Made by a program: the position numbers and the translations under genes. A stretch of 43,532 nt of DNA from assembly GCA_003646025.1 (NCBI GenBank), contig QNDR01000010.1, positions 1 through 43,532 on the forward strand, read 5' to 3'. Shown here in pieces: positions 1-7,894 of this stretch. Below the pieces are notes generated by a model that saw only the letters and a list, made by a program, of their open reading frames with translations, was not told the DNA's origin and searched no databases. The DNA comes from Candidatus Fermentibacterota bacterium (GTDB lineage Bacteria; Fermentibacterota; Fermentibacteria; Fermentibacterales; JCC-6). Numbering within the stretch: the stretch's first letter is position 1; every line of letters begins with the position of its first letter.

Positions 1-1191
1 AAGCAGGTGTTTAAGCCAGTTGGTTCCGGTTCCCCCGGCGTTCTCCCAGAGAACCACCTCATCTGTTCCAATGGGGTATCCGGCTCCAGCAACAATATCG
101 GGATACCCGTCACCGGTGAGATCTGCCACATGCACCGTATAGGCTCCAGCAAACTCATCATCCAGCATGTGCTGTTCCCAATCATAACATGAACCGTCTA
201 CATTTTCGAACCAGAAACATAGTCCATTGTATGGATCACCTGAAGTCGCAGCAATATCAATATCACCATCGGAATCAAGGTCACCCGCGGATATAGATGT
301 TGGTGCACAGTAATCATCATCCGCGTTGATCAATTCAACATCCCAATTCATGCCGGAACCGTCATTGAAGAACAGCCAGTAATTGTAGTCACTGGTATGA
401 CAGGGGGCAATAATATCGATATCTCCATCCAGATCGAGGTCGGTGAGGTTAAGCTGCCAGGCTTGCCAATAATCATCATCATCTGTGATTGTGTGCTTCT
501 GCATAAGAGTACCCATGCCGTCGAGATTTTCCCACCAGCTTAGTCCGACACCTTTTTTAGTACTGCTTGCAACAACATCATTGTCACCATCATTGTCAAT
601 ATCAGCACTATATATACACATCAGGCAGTCATACTCATCAATACAGTGTTCTGTCCATGCAAGCCCTGTGCCATCTGTGTTCTCGTACCAGAAAAGAGTA
701 TCTCCTGCCTGGTTCGCGAAACATCCGACAACATCAAGAAACCCGTCTCCGTTGATGTCAACTATGGAGCAGCCTCTTGTTGGATATGCTCCGTATTTAA
801 ATTTAATGGTATGGCTAACCCATGATGTACCTGTTCCATCATTTTCAGACCACACAAGCTGCCTTGTAGTTGAATTGCAGGTTACAACATCTGTATTTCC
901 GTCTCCATTAATATCTCCGGAGCAGGCAAACTTGAAAGTTGGAGCCCCGCTTACTACATGCCTGGATGCCGTCAGATCCAGGTAAACTGAACCTGGTGTC
1001 TTATCCCATGTCATGTGCGTTTCACTGAGGAACACGCCTGCCCAGTTCCAGTTCTGAACCGGCCCTGGGGTACCGGGGCCTCCAGACCAGTCACCCTGCT
1101 GAACAGAACCGCCGCTGTAACTGATCAAGCTCTGTACTGACAGGAATATCGCTAGGAATATCACAGTTCTCCATTCTCCAGTTTGACCCAT
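1..1191 (-). CDS. Secreted FG-GAP/VCBS-repeat protein, N-terminal part (runs off the left edge)
   Basis: Manual reverse-strand translation from ATG at 1191 is open to position 1 (397 codons). It starts MGQTGEWRTVIFLAIFLSVQSLISYSGG (signal-peptide-like), followed by repeated calcium-binding-like motifs such as SGDINGDGNTDVV, VDINGDGFLDVVG, DIDNDGDNDVVA, DLDLDGDIDIIA, DLDSDGDIDIAA and DLTGDGYPDIVAGAG. Missing from the ORF track because there is no in-window stop. Confidence 0.9.
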   Translation of the reverse strand, partial: MGQTGEWRTVIFLAIFLSVQSLISYSGGSVQQGDWSGGPGTPGPVQNWNWAGVFLSETHMTWDKTPGSVYLDLTASRHVVSGAPTFKFACSGDINGDGNTDVVTCNSTTRQLVWSENDGTGTSWVSHTIKFKYGAYPTRGCSIVDINGDGFLDVVGCFANQAGDTLFWYENTDGTGLAWTEHCIDEYDCLMCIYSADIDNDGDNDVVASSTKKGVGLSWWENLDGMGTLMQKHTITDDDDYWQAWQLNLTDLDLDGDIDIIAPCHTSDYNYWLFFNDGSGMNWDVELINADDDYCAPTSISAGDLDSDGDIDIAATSGDPYNGLCFWFENVDGSCYDWEQHMLDDEFAGAYTVHVADLTGDGYPDIVAGAGYPIGTDEVVLWENAGGTGTNWLKHLL

Positions 1192-1429
1192 CCAATTCTA
1201 ACCGGATCCGCCCCTGATGACGAGTCTGTGGTTCTGAAGCTGAGAGAAACACTTGTAATTGTTTTGCCTGACCAAAGCGCAAGAGAACTCAAATCAAATG
1301 GATCAAGCCTTTCCCAGTCTGAAGTAACTTCACCGATCTTTACAGAACCAACCTGTGATTACACGGTATAAGCTTTTGGATGTAAACCAATTGGCAGGTA
1401 ACTGCTGTGAGAACTGGGAAAGGAAACGG

Positions 1430-2020
1430 TCAGTTTCTTAGTTCCACAGGTATCGAACCGGTGCAGTTCAGTATTCTTGACGGTCTGCGGGACTGAAGAG
1501 AACCGCCGTCAAGGGTGATATCTGTTTTCAGGGTGATCTCAGCGTGGATGGATTCTACAGTCAGAGGGAATGGCTCAGCTTTTCTGTTGGCGCTGGTTGT
1601 TACAAGAAACCTGCCTGTTTCCTTCAGAATGGCTTGAGAGAGTTTGTCTGCAGGTTGTCTCAGAGCGACTGTTCCTCCTGGGGAAACAAGCCAGTCCGGT
1701 ACGATCCTGCTCGCCTTGAAAACCATAGTAACCGGGCCGGGCCAGTATTTACGCATAAGTACCACACTGCCAGAGGTGGATACAAGTGTAAGGGCTGATT
1801 CGATATCCGGCACCAGAACAATGAAGGGCCTTACGGAAGAGTATCCCTTGATTGCAGCAACCGCCTGGCATGCAGCTCTGTTTCCGCTGTCTGCGATTAT
1901 TCCATACACAGTGTCAGAAGGATAGATAACGGTGCCTCCGGCTTTAATTACACAAGAGACCGCCGAAACGGTCTCTTTATCCGGTTCTAAAATATCAACA
2001 TGCAGATATTTACCAGCCAC
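1430..2020 (-). CDS. tsaC: Threonylcarbamoyl-AMP synthase (Sua5/YrdC/YciO family)
   Basis: 196 aa; [30 protein letters not shown] and [12 protein letters not shown] are characteristic of the YrdC domain. Confidence 0.9.
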   Translation of the reverse strand: MAGKYLHVDILEPDKETVSAVSCVIKAGGTVIYPSDTVYGIIADSGNRAACQAVAAIKGYSSVRPFIVLVPDIESALTLVSTSGSVVLMRKYWPGPVTMVFKASRIVPDWLVSPGGTVALRQPADKLSQAILKETGRFLVTTSANRKAEPFPLTVESIHAEITLKTDITLDGGSLQSRRPSRILNCTGSIPVELRN

Positions 2021-2459
2021 GGGCTTCCTTCAGCGCAGCCAGCACTTTCCCGTCTGAAAGAGCTATGATCTGTGCCGCAAGGTAGGCGGCATTTCTGGCA
2101 CCGTGACTGCCGATCGCCACTGTCGCCACAGGAACACCTTTTGGCATCATTACAGTGGAGAGCAGGGCATCAAAACCCCGGAGCGGCCCGCCTTCAATGG
2201 GAACACCTATCACCGGCAGAAGGGTGTTGGCCGCGACAGCACCGGCCAGGTGGGCGGCAAGACCGGCTCCTGCGATAATTACCTTTATACCTCTGTCAGA
2301 GGCTGTTTGTGTGTAGCTTTTCACTTTTTCGGGGTTTCTGTGGGCACTCATTACACTGAGTTCAAATGGAATGCCGAGGCCCTCCAGAATCTCCCCGGTT
2401 TTGTTCATGGTTTCACGGTCGCTTTCGCTGCCCATTATTATGCCGACAAGTGGTTTCAT
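2010..2459 (-). CDS. purE: 5-(carboxyamino)imidazole ribonucleotide mutase PurE
   Basis: 149 aa; [32 protein letters not shown] motifs. Confidence 0.93.
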   Translation of the reverse strand: MKPLVGIIMGSESDRETMNKTGEILEGLGIPFELSVMSAHRNPEKVKSYTQTASDRGIKVIIAGAGLAAHLAGAVAANTLLPVIGVPIEGGPLRGFDALLSTVMMPKGVPVATVAIGSHGARNAAYLAAQIIALSDGKVLAALKEARGW

Positions 2460-3667
2460 ACTGTCCTTCCAATGTCTCTTCTCATGTGTTTGCCTTCAAA
2501 CTCTATAAGCTCAGCATCTCTGTAAGCATTTTCCAGCGCCTCATCCAGGTCTTCGCCAAGTGCTGTTACACCCAGCACTCTTCCCCCTGCCGTGTACAGA
2601 GAACCATTTCTTTCGGTGGTCCCGGCCTGAAAGACCAGGGAATCAACCTTATCGATACCGGTGATCTCCTTACCTTTCGAATAGCTGCCGGGATACCCGC
2701 CAGAAGCAAGAATAACACAGGCCGAAGCTCCGTCACTGATCTCTACTGGAGGCAGCTTCTTTCCTCTGGCTGCAGCGAGAAACAACTGATCAAGACTGCT
2801 CTTTACAAGAGGCAGAACCGCCTGGGTCTCCGGATCACCGAAACGCACATTGAATTCCAGAACAAAGTATCCGTACTCCGTAATCATGAGACCGGCATAC
2901 AAAACACCTCTGTATTCCGTTCCCCGTGCTTTCATAACCCTGAGTACAGGAAGTATCACTTTTTCAAGAACATCATCTCCGAAATCGAAGGGAATGTCTG
3001 GTGGCGGACACACAGCACCCATTCCACCGGTATTGGGCCCCATATCACCATCATAAACCCTCTTGTGGTCCCGACTGGGAGGAAGAACAACGGCATCAGT
3101 TCCGTTGCAGACAGCCAGAACGCTGACCTCTCTGCCGGAAAGCCTCTGTTCAACAACCACAGTGCCGGAGCCGTTTCTGAACAGCTCCTCGATGATGGCA
3201 TCGGATTCCTTCCGCGTGTTCGGAAGGTACACGCCCTTGCCTGCAGCCAGACCGTCTGCCTTTATAACGAATTTGTCCGGGTACTCTCCAATGTAGTCCA
3301 CGGCGGAAGCGTGGTCTGTAAACACCTTTCCCGTTGCTGTTGGAACACCGGCCTCGGCCATTATTTCCTTGGCGAACCACTTGCTGCCCTCAAGACGGGC
3401 ACACTGTGCAGACGGCCCGAAACACGGTATTCCCTTTTCTTCAAGCACATCCGCAATACCATTAACCAGAGGAACTTCCGGACCTACAACCACCAGATCA
3501 ACAGATTCTTTCAATGCTATTTCAACCGGATCCCCTGTTGTATTGGTTGCGAACTCTGCTGTCCCCGGGTTTCCGGAAGAAACAAGAATCTGGTTTGCAC
3601 CGTTTCTGTGCAGAGCCCACGCAAGCGCGTGCTCGCGGCCTCCACTGCCAACTACAAGAATTTTCAC
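2456..3667 (-). CDS. purD: Phosphoribosylamine--glycine ligase
   Basis: 403 aa; [73 protein letters not shown]. Confidence 0.95.
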   Translation of the reverse strand: MKILVVGSGGREHALAWALHRNGANQILVSSGNPGTAEFATNTTGDPVEIALKESVDLVVVGPEVPLVNGIADVLEEKGIPCFGPSAQCARLEGSKWFAKEIMAEAGVPTATGKVFTDHASAVDYIGEYPDKFVIKADGLAAGKGVYLPNTRKESDAIIEELFRNGSGTVVVEQRLSGREVSVLAVCNGTDAVVLPPSRDHKRVYDGDMGPNTGGMGAVCPPPDIPFDFGDDVLEKVILPVLRVMKARGTEYRGVLYAGLMITEYGYFVLEFNVRFGDPETQAVLPLVKSSLDQLFLAAARGKKLPPVEISDGASACVILASGGYPGSYSKGKEITGIDKVDSLVFQAGTTERNGSLYTAGGRVLGVTALGEDLDEALENAYRDAELIEFEGKHMRRDIGRTV

Positions 3668-4485
3668 CTGGCTTTTCCCCTTCCCTTGAAAACATTCTCT
3701 TCACCGGGAAAAGTTCCACCGGCTACATCACTCACATAGTTTCCGATCGCCTTCTCCATCACAGAGTTGAGGTCTGCGTACTTTCTTAAAAACTTTGGAT
3801 TAAAACTACGGTTCATTCCCAGCATATCGTTAACAACCAGAATCTGACCGTGTGTGTACCTGCCTGCGCCTATACCGATCGTCGGGATCGATGAAGCCCG
3901 GGAAATTCTGTCTGCCACTTCCTCTTCTATCATTTCAAGAACCATGGAAAAAGCTCCGGCCTCTTCAAGATCCTTTGTCTGCCGGAGAAGCATTTCTTCG
4001 GAATCGGATCGTACTACCCGGTAACTTCCCTCGGCTCTGATAGACTGGGGAAGAAGACCGATGTGCCCCATCACTGGAATACCGGCACTTACAATAGCTC
4101 TCACCCGGCTCACAGCGGCATCGTTGCCGCCTTCCAGCTTCACAGCATCAACTCCCGCCTCGGCTATAAATCTCACAGCACTGGCAACTGCTGTCTCGTC
4201 AGAAGGCTGATAGCTTCCAAAAGGCATATCACCAACAACTAGAGCATCCGGTGCCCCTTTTCTTACAGCCCGGCAGTGGGCGATAAGAACATCCACAGTT
4301 GCTCCCAGAGTGGTATCCTCTCCAAGAACAGCCATTTGAAAGGAATCACCCACCAGAATAACATGGACTCCGGCCTGCTGTTCCATTCGGGCGGTCTGGT
4401 AGTCATATGCTGTGAGAGCTACGATCTTTTCTCCGCGTTTCCTCATTGCCGCCAGAGTTTTAACAGTTAGTTTTCCGCCTGCCAT
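3664..4485 (-). CDS. panB: 3-methyl-2-oxobutanoate hydroxymethyltransferase
   Basis: TVKTLAAMRKRGEKIVALTAYDYQTA, LVGDSFQMAVLG, GIPVMGHIGLLPQS, IGIGAGRYTHGQILVVNDMLG. Start trimmed to MAGGKLT (4485) after a GGAGG motif; the ORF track extends to 4536. Confidence 0.94.
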   Translation of the reverse strand: MAGGKLTVKTLAAMRKRGEKIVALTAYDYQTARMEQQAGVHVILVGDSFQMAVLGEDTTLGATVDVLIAHCRAVRKGAPDALVVGDMPFGSYQPSDETAVASAVRFIAEAGVDAVKLEGGNDAAVSRVRAIVSAGIPVMGHIGLLPQSIRAEGSYRVVRSDSEEMLLRQTKDLEEAGAFSMVLEMIEEEVADRISRASSIPTIGIGAGRYTHGQILVVNDMLGMNRSFNPKFLRKYADLNSVMEKAIGNYVSDVAGGTFPGEENVFKGRGKAR

Positions 4486-4592
4486 TTTCCTCCACCCTGA
4501 ATGTTTAGAGTACCCGGGTAAGATAACTGAATACAAACATCACTCAAAGACTGCGGACAAGCTGGAATAAAAGAAAAGTCTGGAAAAGAGGA

Positions 4593-4750
4593 AGGGGGTC
4601 AAACCCTGAGGAATGCTCTTAATACAGGGTTAAAGGGCTTACAACAACCGCCTGGGTCTCTGAGTCTTCCCCCCTTGAAGAGGGGCGCCTCCGAAGCAGA
4701 CGGGTGAGGCCTTCATGGGTATACTACCACTCTCAGATCTCTGACCCCCT
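4593..4750. repeat. Intergenic element bounded by imperfect terminal inverted repeats (AGGGGGTCA ... TGACCCCCT)
   Basis: Perfect 9-bp TIR at 4593-4601 / 4742-4750, with CTGAG matching again in both arms after 5 nt. The interior has GC-rich hairpins (CCCCCTTGAAGAGGGG and GCCTC...GAGGC). No ORF. Confidence 0.4.
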
Positions 4751-4777
4751 GACACAGACTATATTACCGGTTATCAT

Positions 4778-4826
4778 CGCTCTCGTCAAACCCCGTTGCA
4801 GGGGAAAGAGCGGGTTTTTGCTTTTT
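4778..4826 (+). terminator. Terminator-like hairpin with T-rich tail, about 30 nt upstream of proS
   Basis: CGCTCT(4778-4783)...CCCC(4791-4794)-GTTGCA-GGGG(4801-4804)...AGAGCG(4807-4812), followed by GGTTTTTGCTTTTT. Confidence 0.5.
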
Positions 4827-4854
4827 ATCTGTTGTAATATATGTTAATGAAAGG

Positions 4855-6303
4855 GTGGCCATGGCAAAAAACATAACAAGCCCGGAAAAAGACTTTTCCA
4901 GGTGGTATCTGGATGTCATAAGAGAAGCTGAGCTTTCTGACCCGGCTCCAGTCCGCGGCTGCATGGTCATACGCCCGTACGGCTACTCAATATGGGAGCT
5001 TATGAAGGATGATCTTGACCGTCGTTTCAAGGAAACCGGTCACAGCAATGCCTACTTCCCTCTGTTTATTCCCGAGAGTTTTCTTAAGAAAGAGGCAGAT
5101 CATGTTGAAGGCTTCAGCCCTGAACTGGCCATAGTAACACATGCAGGCGGGAAAGAGCTTGAGGAACCGCTTGTTGTGCGGCCTACATCTGAGACCATCA
5201 TCAATCACATGTTCAGCAAGTGGATCAACAGCTACCGTGACCTTCCCATGCTTCTCAACCAGTGGGCAAATGTTGTGAGGTGGGAGCTGCGCCCCAGACC
5301 GTTCCTGAGAACAACTGAATTTCTGTGGCAGGAGGGTCACACAGCCCACGCTTCCGAAGAGGATGCCAGGCAGGAAACCATGCGCATGCTGGAGGTATAC
5401 ACAGATTTCATGCACGATATGGCAGCTATCCCTGTTATACCCGGCAGAAAGACCGAAAAGGAAAAATTCGCCGGTGCAGTGGCTACTTACACGATCGAAT
5501 CCATGATGGGTAACGGATGGGCGCTGCAGGGTGGCACAAGCCATTACCTTGGAACAAACTTTGCCAAAGCTTTTGACACAAGATTTCTTGATTCGGAAAA
5601 CCAGCGTCAGTTCGTTCACCAGACCAGCTGGGGAGTTACAACAAGGCTTGTAGGCGCAGTGATCATGGTTCACGGAGATGAACACGGGTTGAAACTTCCA
5701 CCTATGCTTGCCCCTGTGCAGGTTGTGATAGTACCAATAGCCCGTAAAGAAGAGGAGAAACCTGCTGTCACAGAGGCTGCCGACAGGATCGCCAAACAGT
5801 TGAAAGATACAGGTATCCGTGTTCTTGTTGACCACAGAGACGGAATGAGCCCGGGATTTAAATTCAACCACTGGGAAGTTCGCGGTGTACCACTGCGGCT
5901 TGAACTGGGCCCCAGAGACCTGGCGGAAGGTCATGTAATGGCCAGCCCACGGAACAAACCAGGCAGAGAAGGCAAGTTTACAATTCCTATGGAAGGTATC
6001 GCCGGGGCTGTAAACAGTATTCTTACAGACATACAGAGTGAAATGCTTGCTTCCGCTCTTGAATTCAGAAACACCCACACCTACGATATTGAGACCTACG
6101 ACGAATTCAAACAGCTGCTTCCAGGGCAGCCGGGTTTCTACCGTGTGTGGTGGGACGGCGACGGTGAAGATGAAGCAAGAATACAGGAGGAAACCAAAGC
6201 TACTGTGCGGTGCATTCCCCTGGAGCAGAGGCCGGGATCCGGTACCTGTTTCCTCACAGGCAGAAAAACCTCCACAACGGCAATCATAGCACGGGCCTAC
6301 TGA
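4855..6303 (+). CDS. proS: Proline--tRNA ligase, archaeal/eukaryotic-like (ProS type 3)
   Basis: 482 aa; DFSRWYLDVIREAELSD, GCMVIRPYGYSIWELMKDDLD, LVVRPTSETII, RPFLRTTEFLWQEGHTAH, QTSWGVTTRLVGAVIMVHGDEHGLKLPP. Confidence 0.95.
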   Translation: MAMAKNITSPEKDFSRWYLDVIREAELSDPAPVRGCMVIRPYGYSIWELMKDDLDRRFKETGHSNAYFPLFIPESFLKKEADHVEGFSPELAIVTHAGGKELEEPLVVRPTSETIINHMFSKWINSYRDLPMLLNQWANVVRWELRPRPFLRTTEFLWQEGHTAHASEEDARQETMRMLEVYTDFMHDMAAIPVIPGRKTEKEKFAGAVATYTIESMMGNGWALQGGTSHYLGTNFAKAFDTRFLDSENQRQFVHQTSWGVTTRLVGAVIMVHGDEHGLKLPPMLAPVQVVIVPIARKEEEKPAVTEAADRIAKQLKDTGIRVLVDHRDGMSPGFKFNHWEVRGVPLRLELGPRDLAEGHVMASPRNKPGREGKFTIPMEGIAGAVNSILTDIQSEMLASALEFRNTHTYDIETYDEFKQLLPGQPGFYRVWWDGDGEDEARIQEETKATVRCIPLEQRPGSGTCFLTGRKTSTTAIIARAY

Positions 6304-6306
6304 CCG

Positions 6307-7842
6307 GTGTCTGAAAAGAGAAAGCTCCTGCCTGCCGTGACTGCGGCAGGCGGGCTTTTTCTTCTACTGGCTGTGATGGTTACCTGGCCGCTTGCTGTAA
6401 CAGGCAGTCCCCACGACCACGTTGACACCCTGTTCAACAGCTGGCTGATCTCCTGGAACACTCATGCGGTACTTTCAGGAGAAAACCCTCTGAACCTTCC
6501 GATCTTTGCAGGCTTTCCCGATGGTAACGGCAGGAATGACTTGCTTCTGGTGCAGAGTGCAGCTGCCCTGCCAATGCAGACTGCCGGTATGGACCCTGTT
6601 CGTATTCACAACCTTCTTCTTGTGTTGTCACTTGCTTTCGCAGGTTTCGCTGCCGCGGTTCTGGCGGCTGAAACAGGTGCATCTGTTTCCGGCAGGCTGT
6701 TCACCGGGTCGGTTGTTGTTCTGCTTCCGTATTTCCAGTCGCATATCTGGCACATTCAGCTGTTTTCCGCAGGGTTTTCTTTTCTGGCAATAGTTTACGC
6801 CCTTAGAACTCTCAAGGGGAAAACAACAGGCTGGCAGCTGGGTGTACTGGTCCTGCTGCAGTGCTTAAGCTCTCTTTACCTGTGGTACTTTCTGAATCTG
6901 GCCATACTGCTGCTACTGGCAACAGCCTTCTTCCTTAAACAAAGAAAAAAACTTCTTCCCATGGGAATCTGGTGGACTGCAGGCAACCTTGCTTCCCTGC
7001 TGTTTCTCATCCCTCACATTAAAAATGCTCAGGCGTGGCCGACAGACACAATAGCTTCAACAGATGTGCTGGCTTTCCTGGCGCCCTGGGGAAACAGCAC
7101 TGTTCTGGGCTGGATGAGAGCGGGCAGTGTACACCCTGAAGCAGCTCTGTGGCCCGGGCTTGCTGTGATCGCCGGAAGCATCTGGTTTCTCCTCCGGGGA
7201 AAAAAGAACAGATGGGATATTTTTCTCCTGGCCTGTGTTGTGTTCTTTTCCGTTTTCAGCCTGGGTCCGGTGCTGGTTGCAGGAGGCAAAGCTCTTGCTC
7301 CTGCGCCTTTCAGAATTCTGGCACTGCTGCCCGGGTGTTCTTCAATAAGACTTCCAGCAAGAGCAGGTATCTTCGCACTGGTTCCTCTGGCTGTGTTTGC
7401 AGGACGCAAGCTACAGGAAAAACCGGGACTCGCTGTGCTGGGAATTTTATTCACTGCGGCAGCAGTGTGGCATCCTCCGATAGAAACAATTCCACTTGGA
7501 TCTCAGCCCTGGCAGCAGTGGATTGCGCACAGAAACTTCCAGCGAATACTCTACCTGCCTGTTTCCAGTAACCTGGACCGGCCTGAAATTGAAACAGAAC
7601 GGCTGGCAGGTTCGACCTGCTGTTTTACTCCATCGGTAAACGGGTACAGCACAACGCTCCCGGCCGAATATGACGAGTATGCCCGTGTTCTTAACCAGTG
7701 GCCCTCCCAGGCGGCAGACAGCCTTCTCCGCGAACTTCAGGTAGACTGCATTATCATTGAGGGTACGCTGCAGCCGCAGGCTGATACCGTATTTTTCGAT
7801 GGAAGAATTCATGTTTCTGCAGTGGTGACCTACCTCAACTGA
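6307..7842 (+). CDS. Polytopic membrane protein, GT-C-like (uncharacterised)
   Basis: 511 aa, GTG start, many hydrophobic helices, N-terminal LFNSWLISWNTH region resembling GT-C-like membrane proteins. Confidence 0.6.
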   Translation: MSEKRKLLPAVTAAGGLFLLLAVMVTWPLAVTGSPHDHVDTLFNSWLISWNTHAVLSGENPLNLPIFAGFPDGNGRNDLLLVQSAAALPMQTAGMDPVRIHNLLLVLSLAFAGFAAAVLAAETGASVSGRLFTGSVVVLLPYFQSHIWHIQLFSAGFSFLAIVYALRTLKGKTTGWQLGVLVLLQCLSSLYLWYFLNLAILLLLATAFFLKQRKKLLPMGIWWTAGNLASLLFLIPHIKNAQAWPTDTIASTDVLAFLAPWGNSTVLGWMRAGSVHPEAALWPGLAVIAGSIWFLLRGKKNRWDIFLLACVVFFSVFSLGPVLVAGGKALAPAPFRILALLPGCSSIRLPARAGIFALVPLAVFAGRKLQEKPGLAVLGILFTAAAVWHPPIETIPLGSQPWQQWIAHRNFQRILYLPVSSNLDRPEIETERLAGSTCCFTPSVNGYSTTLPAEYDEYARVLNQWPSQAADSLLRELQVDCIIIEGTLQPQADTVFFDGRIHVSAVVTYLN

Positions 7843-7894
7843 GCGGGTATATTGTCTCTTCCCGCGGTTGAAATAAAACTATCCGGAGGTCAAC

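Noticed and set aside
485-985. 166-aa plus-strand ORF
   Set aside because: Antisense of the FG-GAP-repeat CDS, which has a signal peptide and repeated motifs.
2366-3739. 457-aa plus-strand ORF
   Set aside because: Antisense to the clear purE/purD genes; composition is a shadow of the opposite frame.
4848-4858. AGGGTGG near the proS start as a T-box core
   Set aside because: The consensus AGGGTGGNACCGCG is not met, and the motif overlaps the probable RBS/start region rather than an antiterminator.
4987-6078. 363-aa minus-strand ORF
   Set aside because: Antisense shadow of proS with no recognisable motifs.
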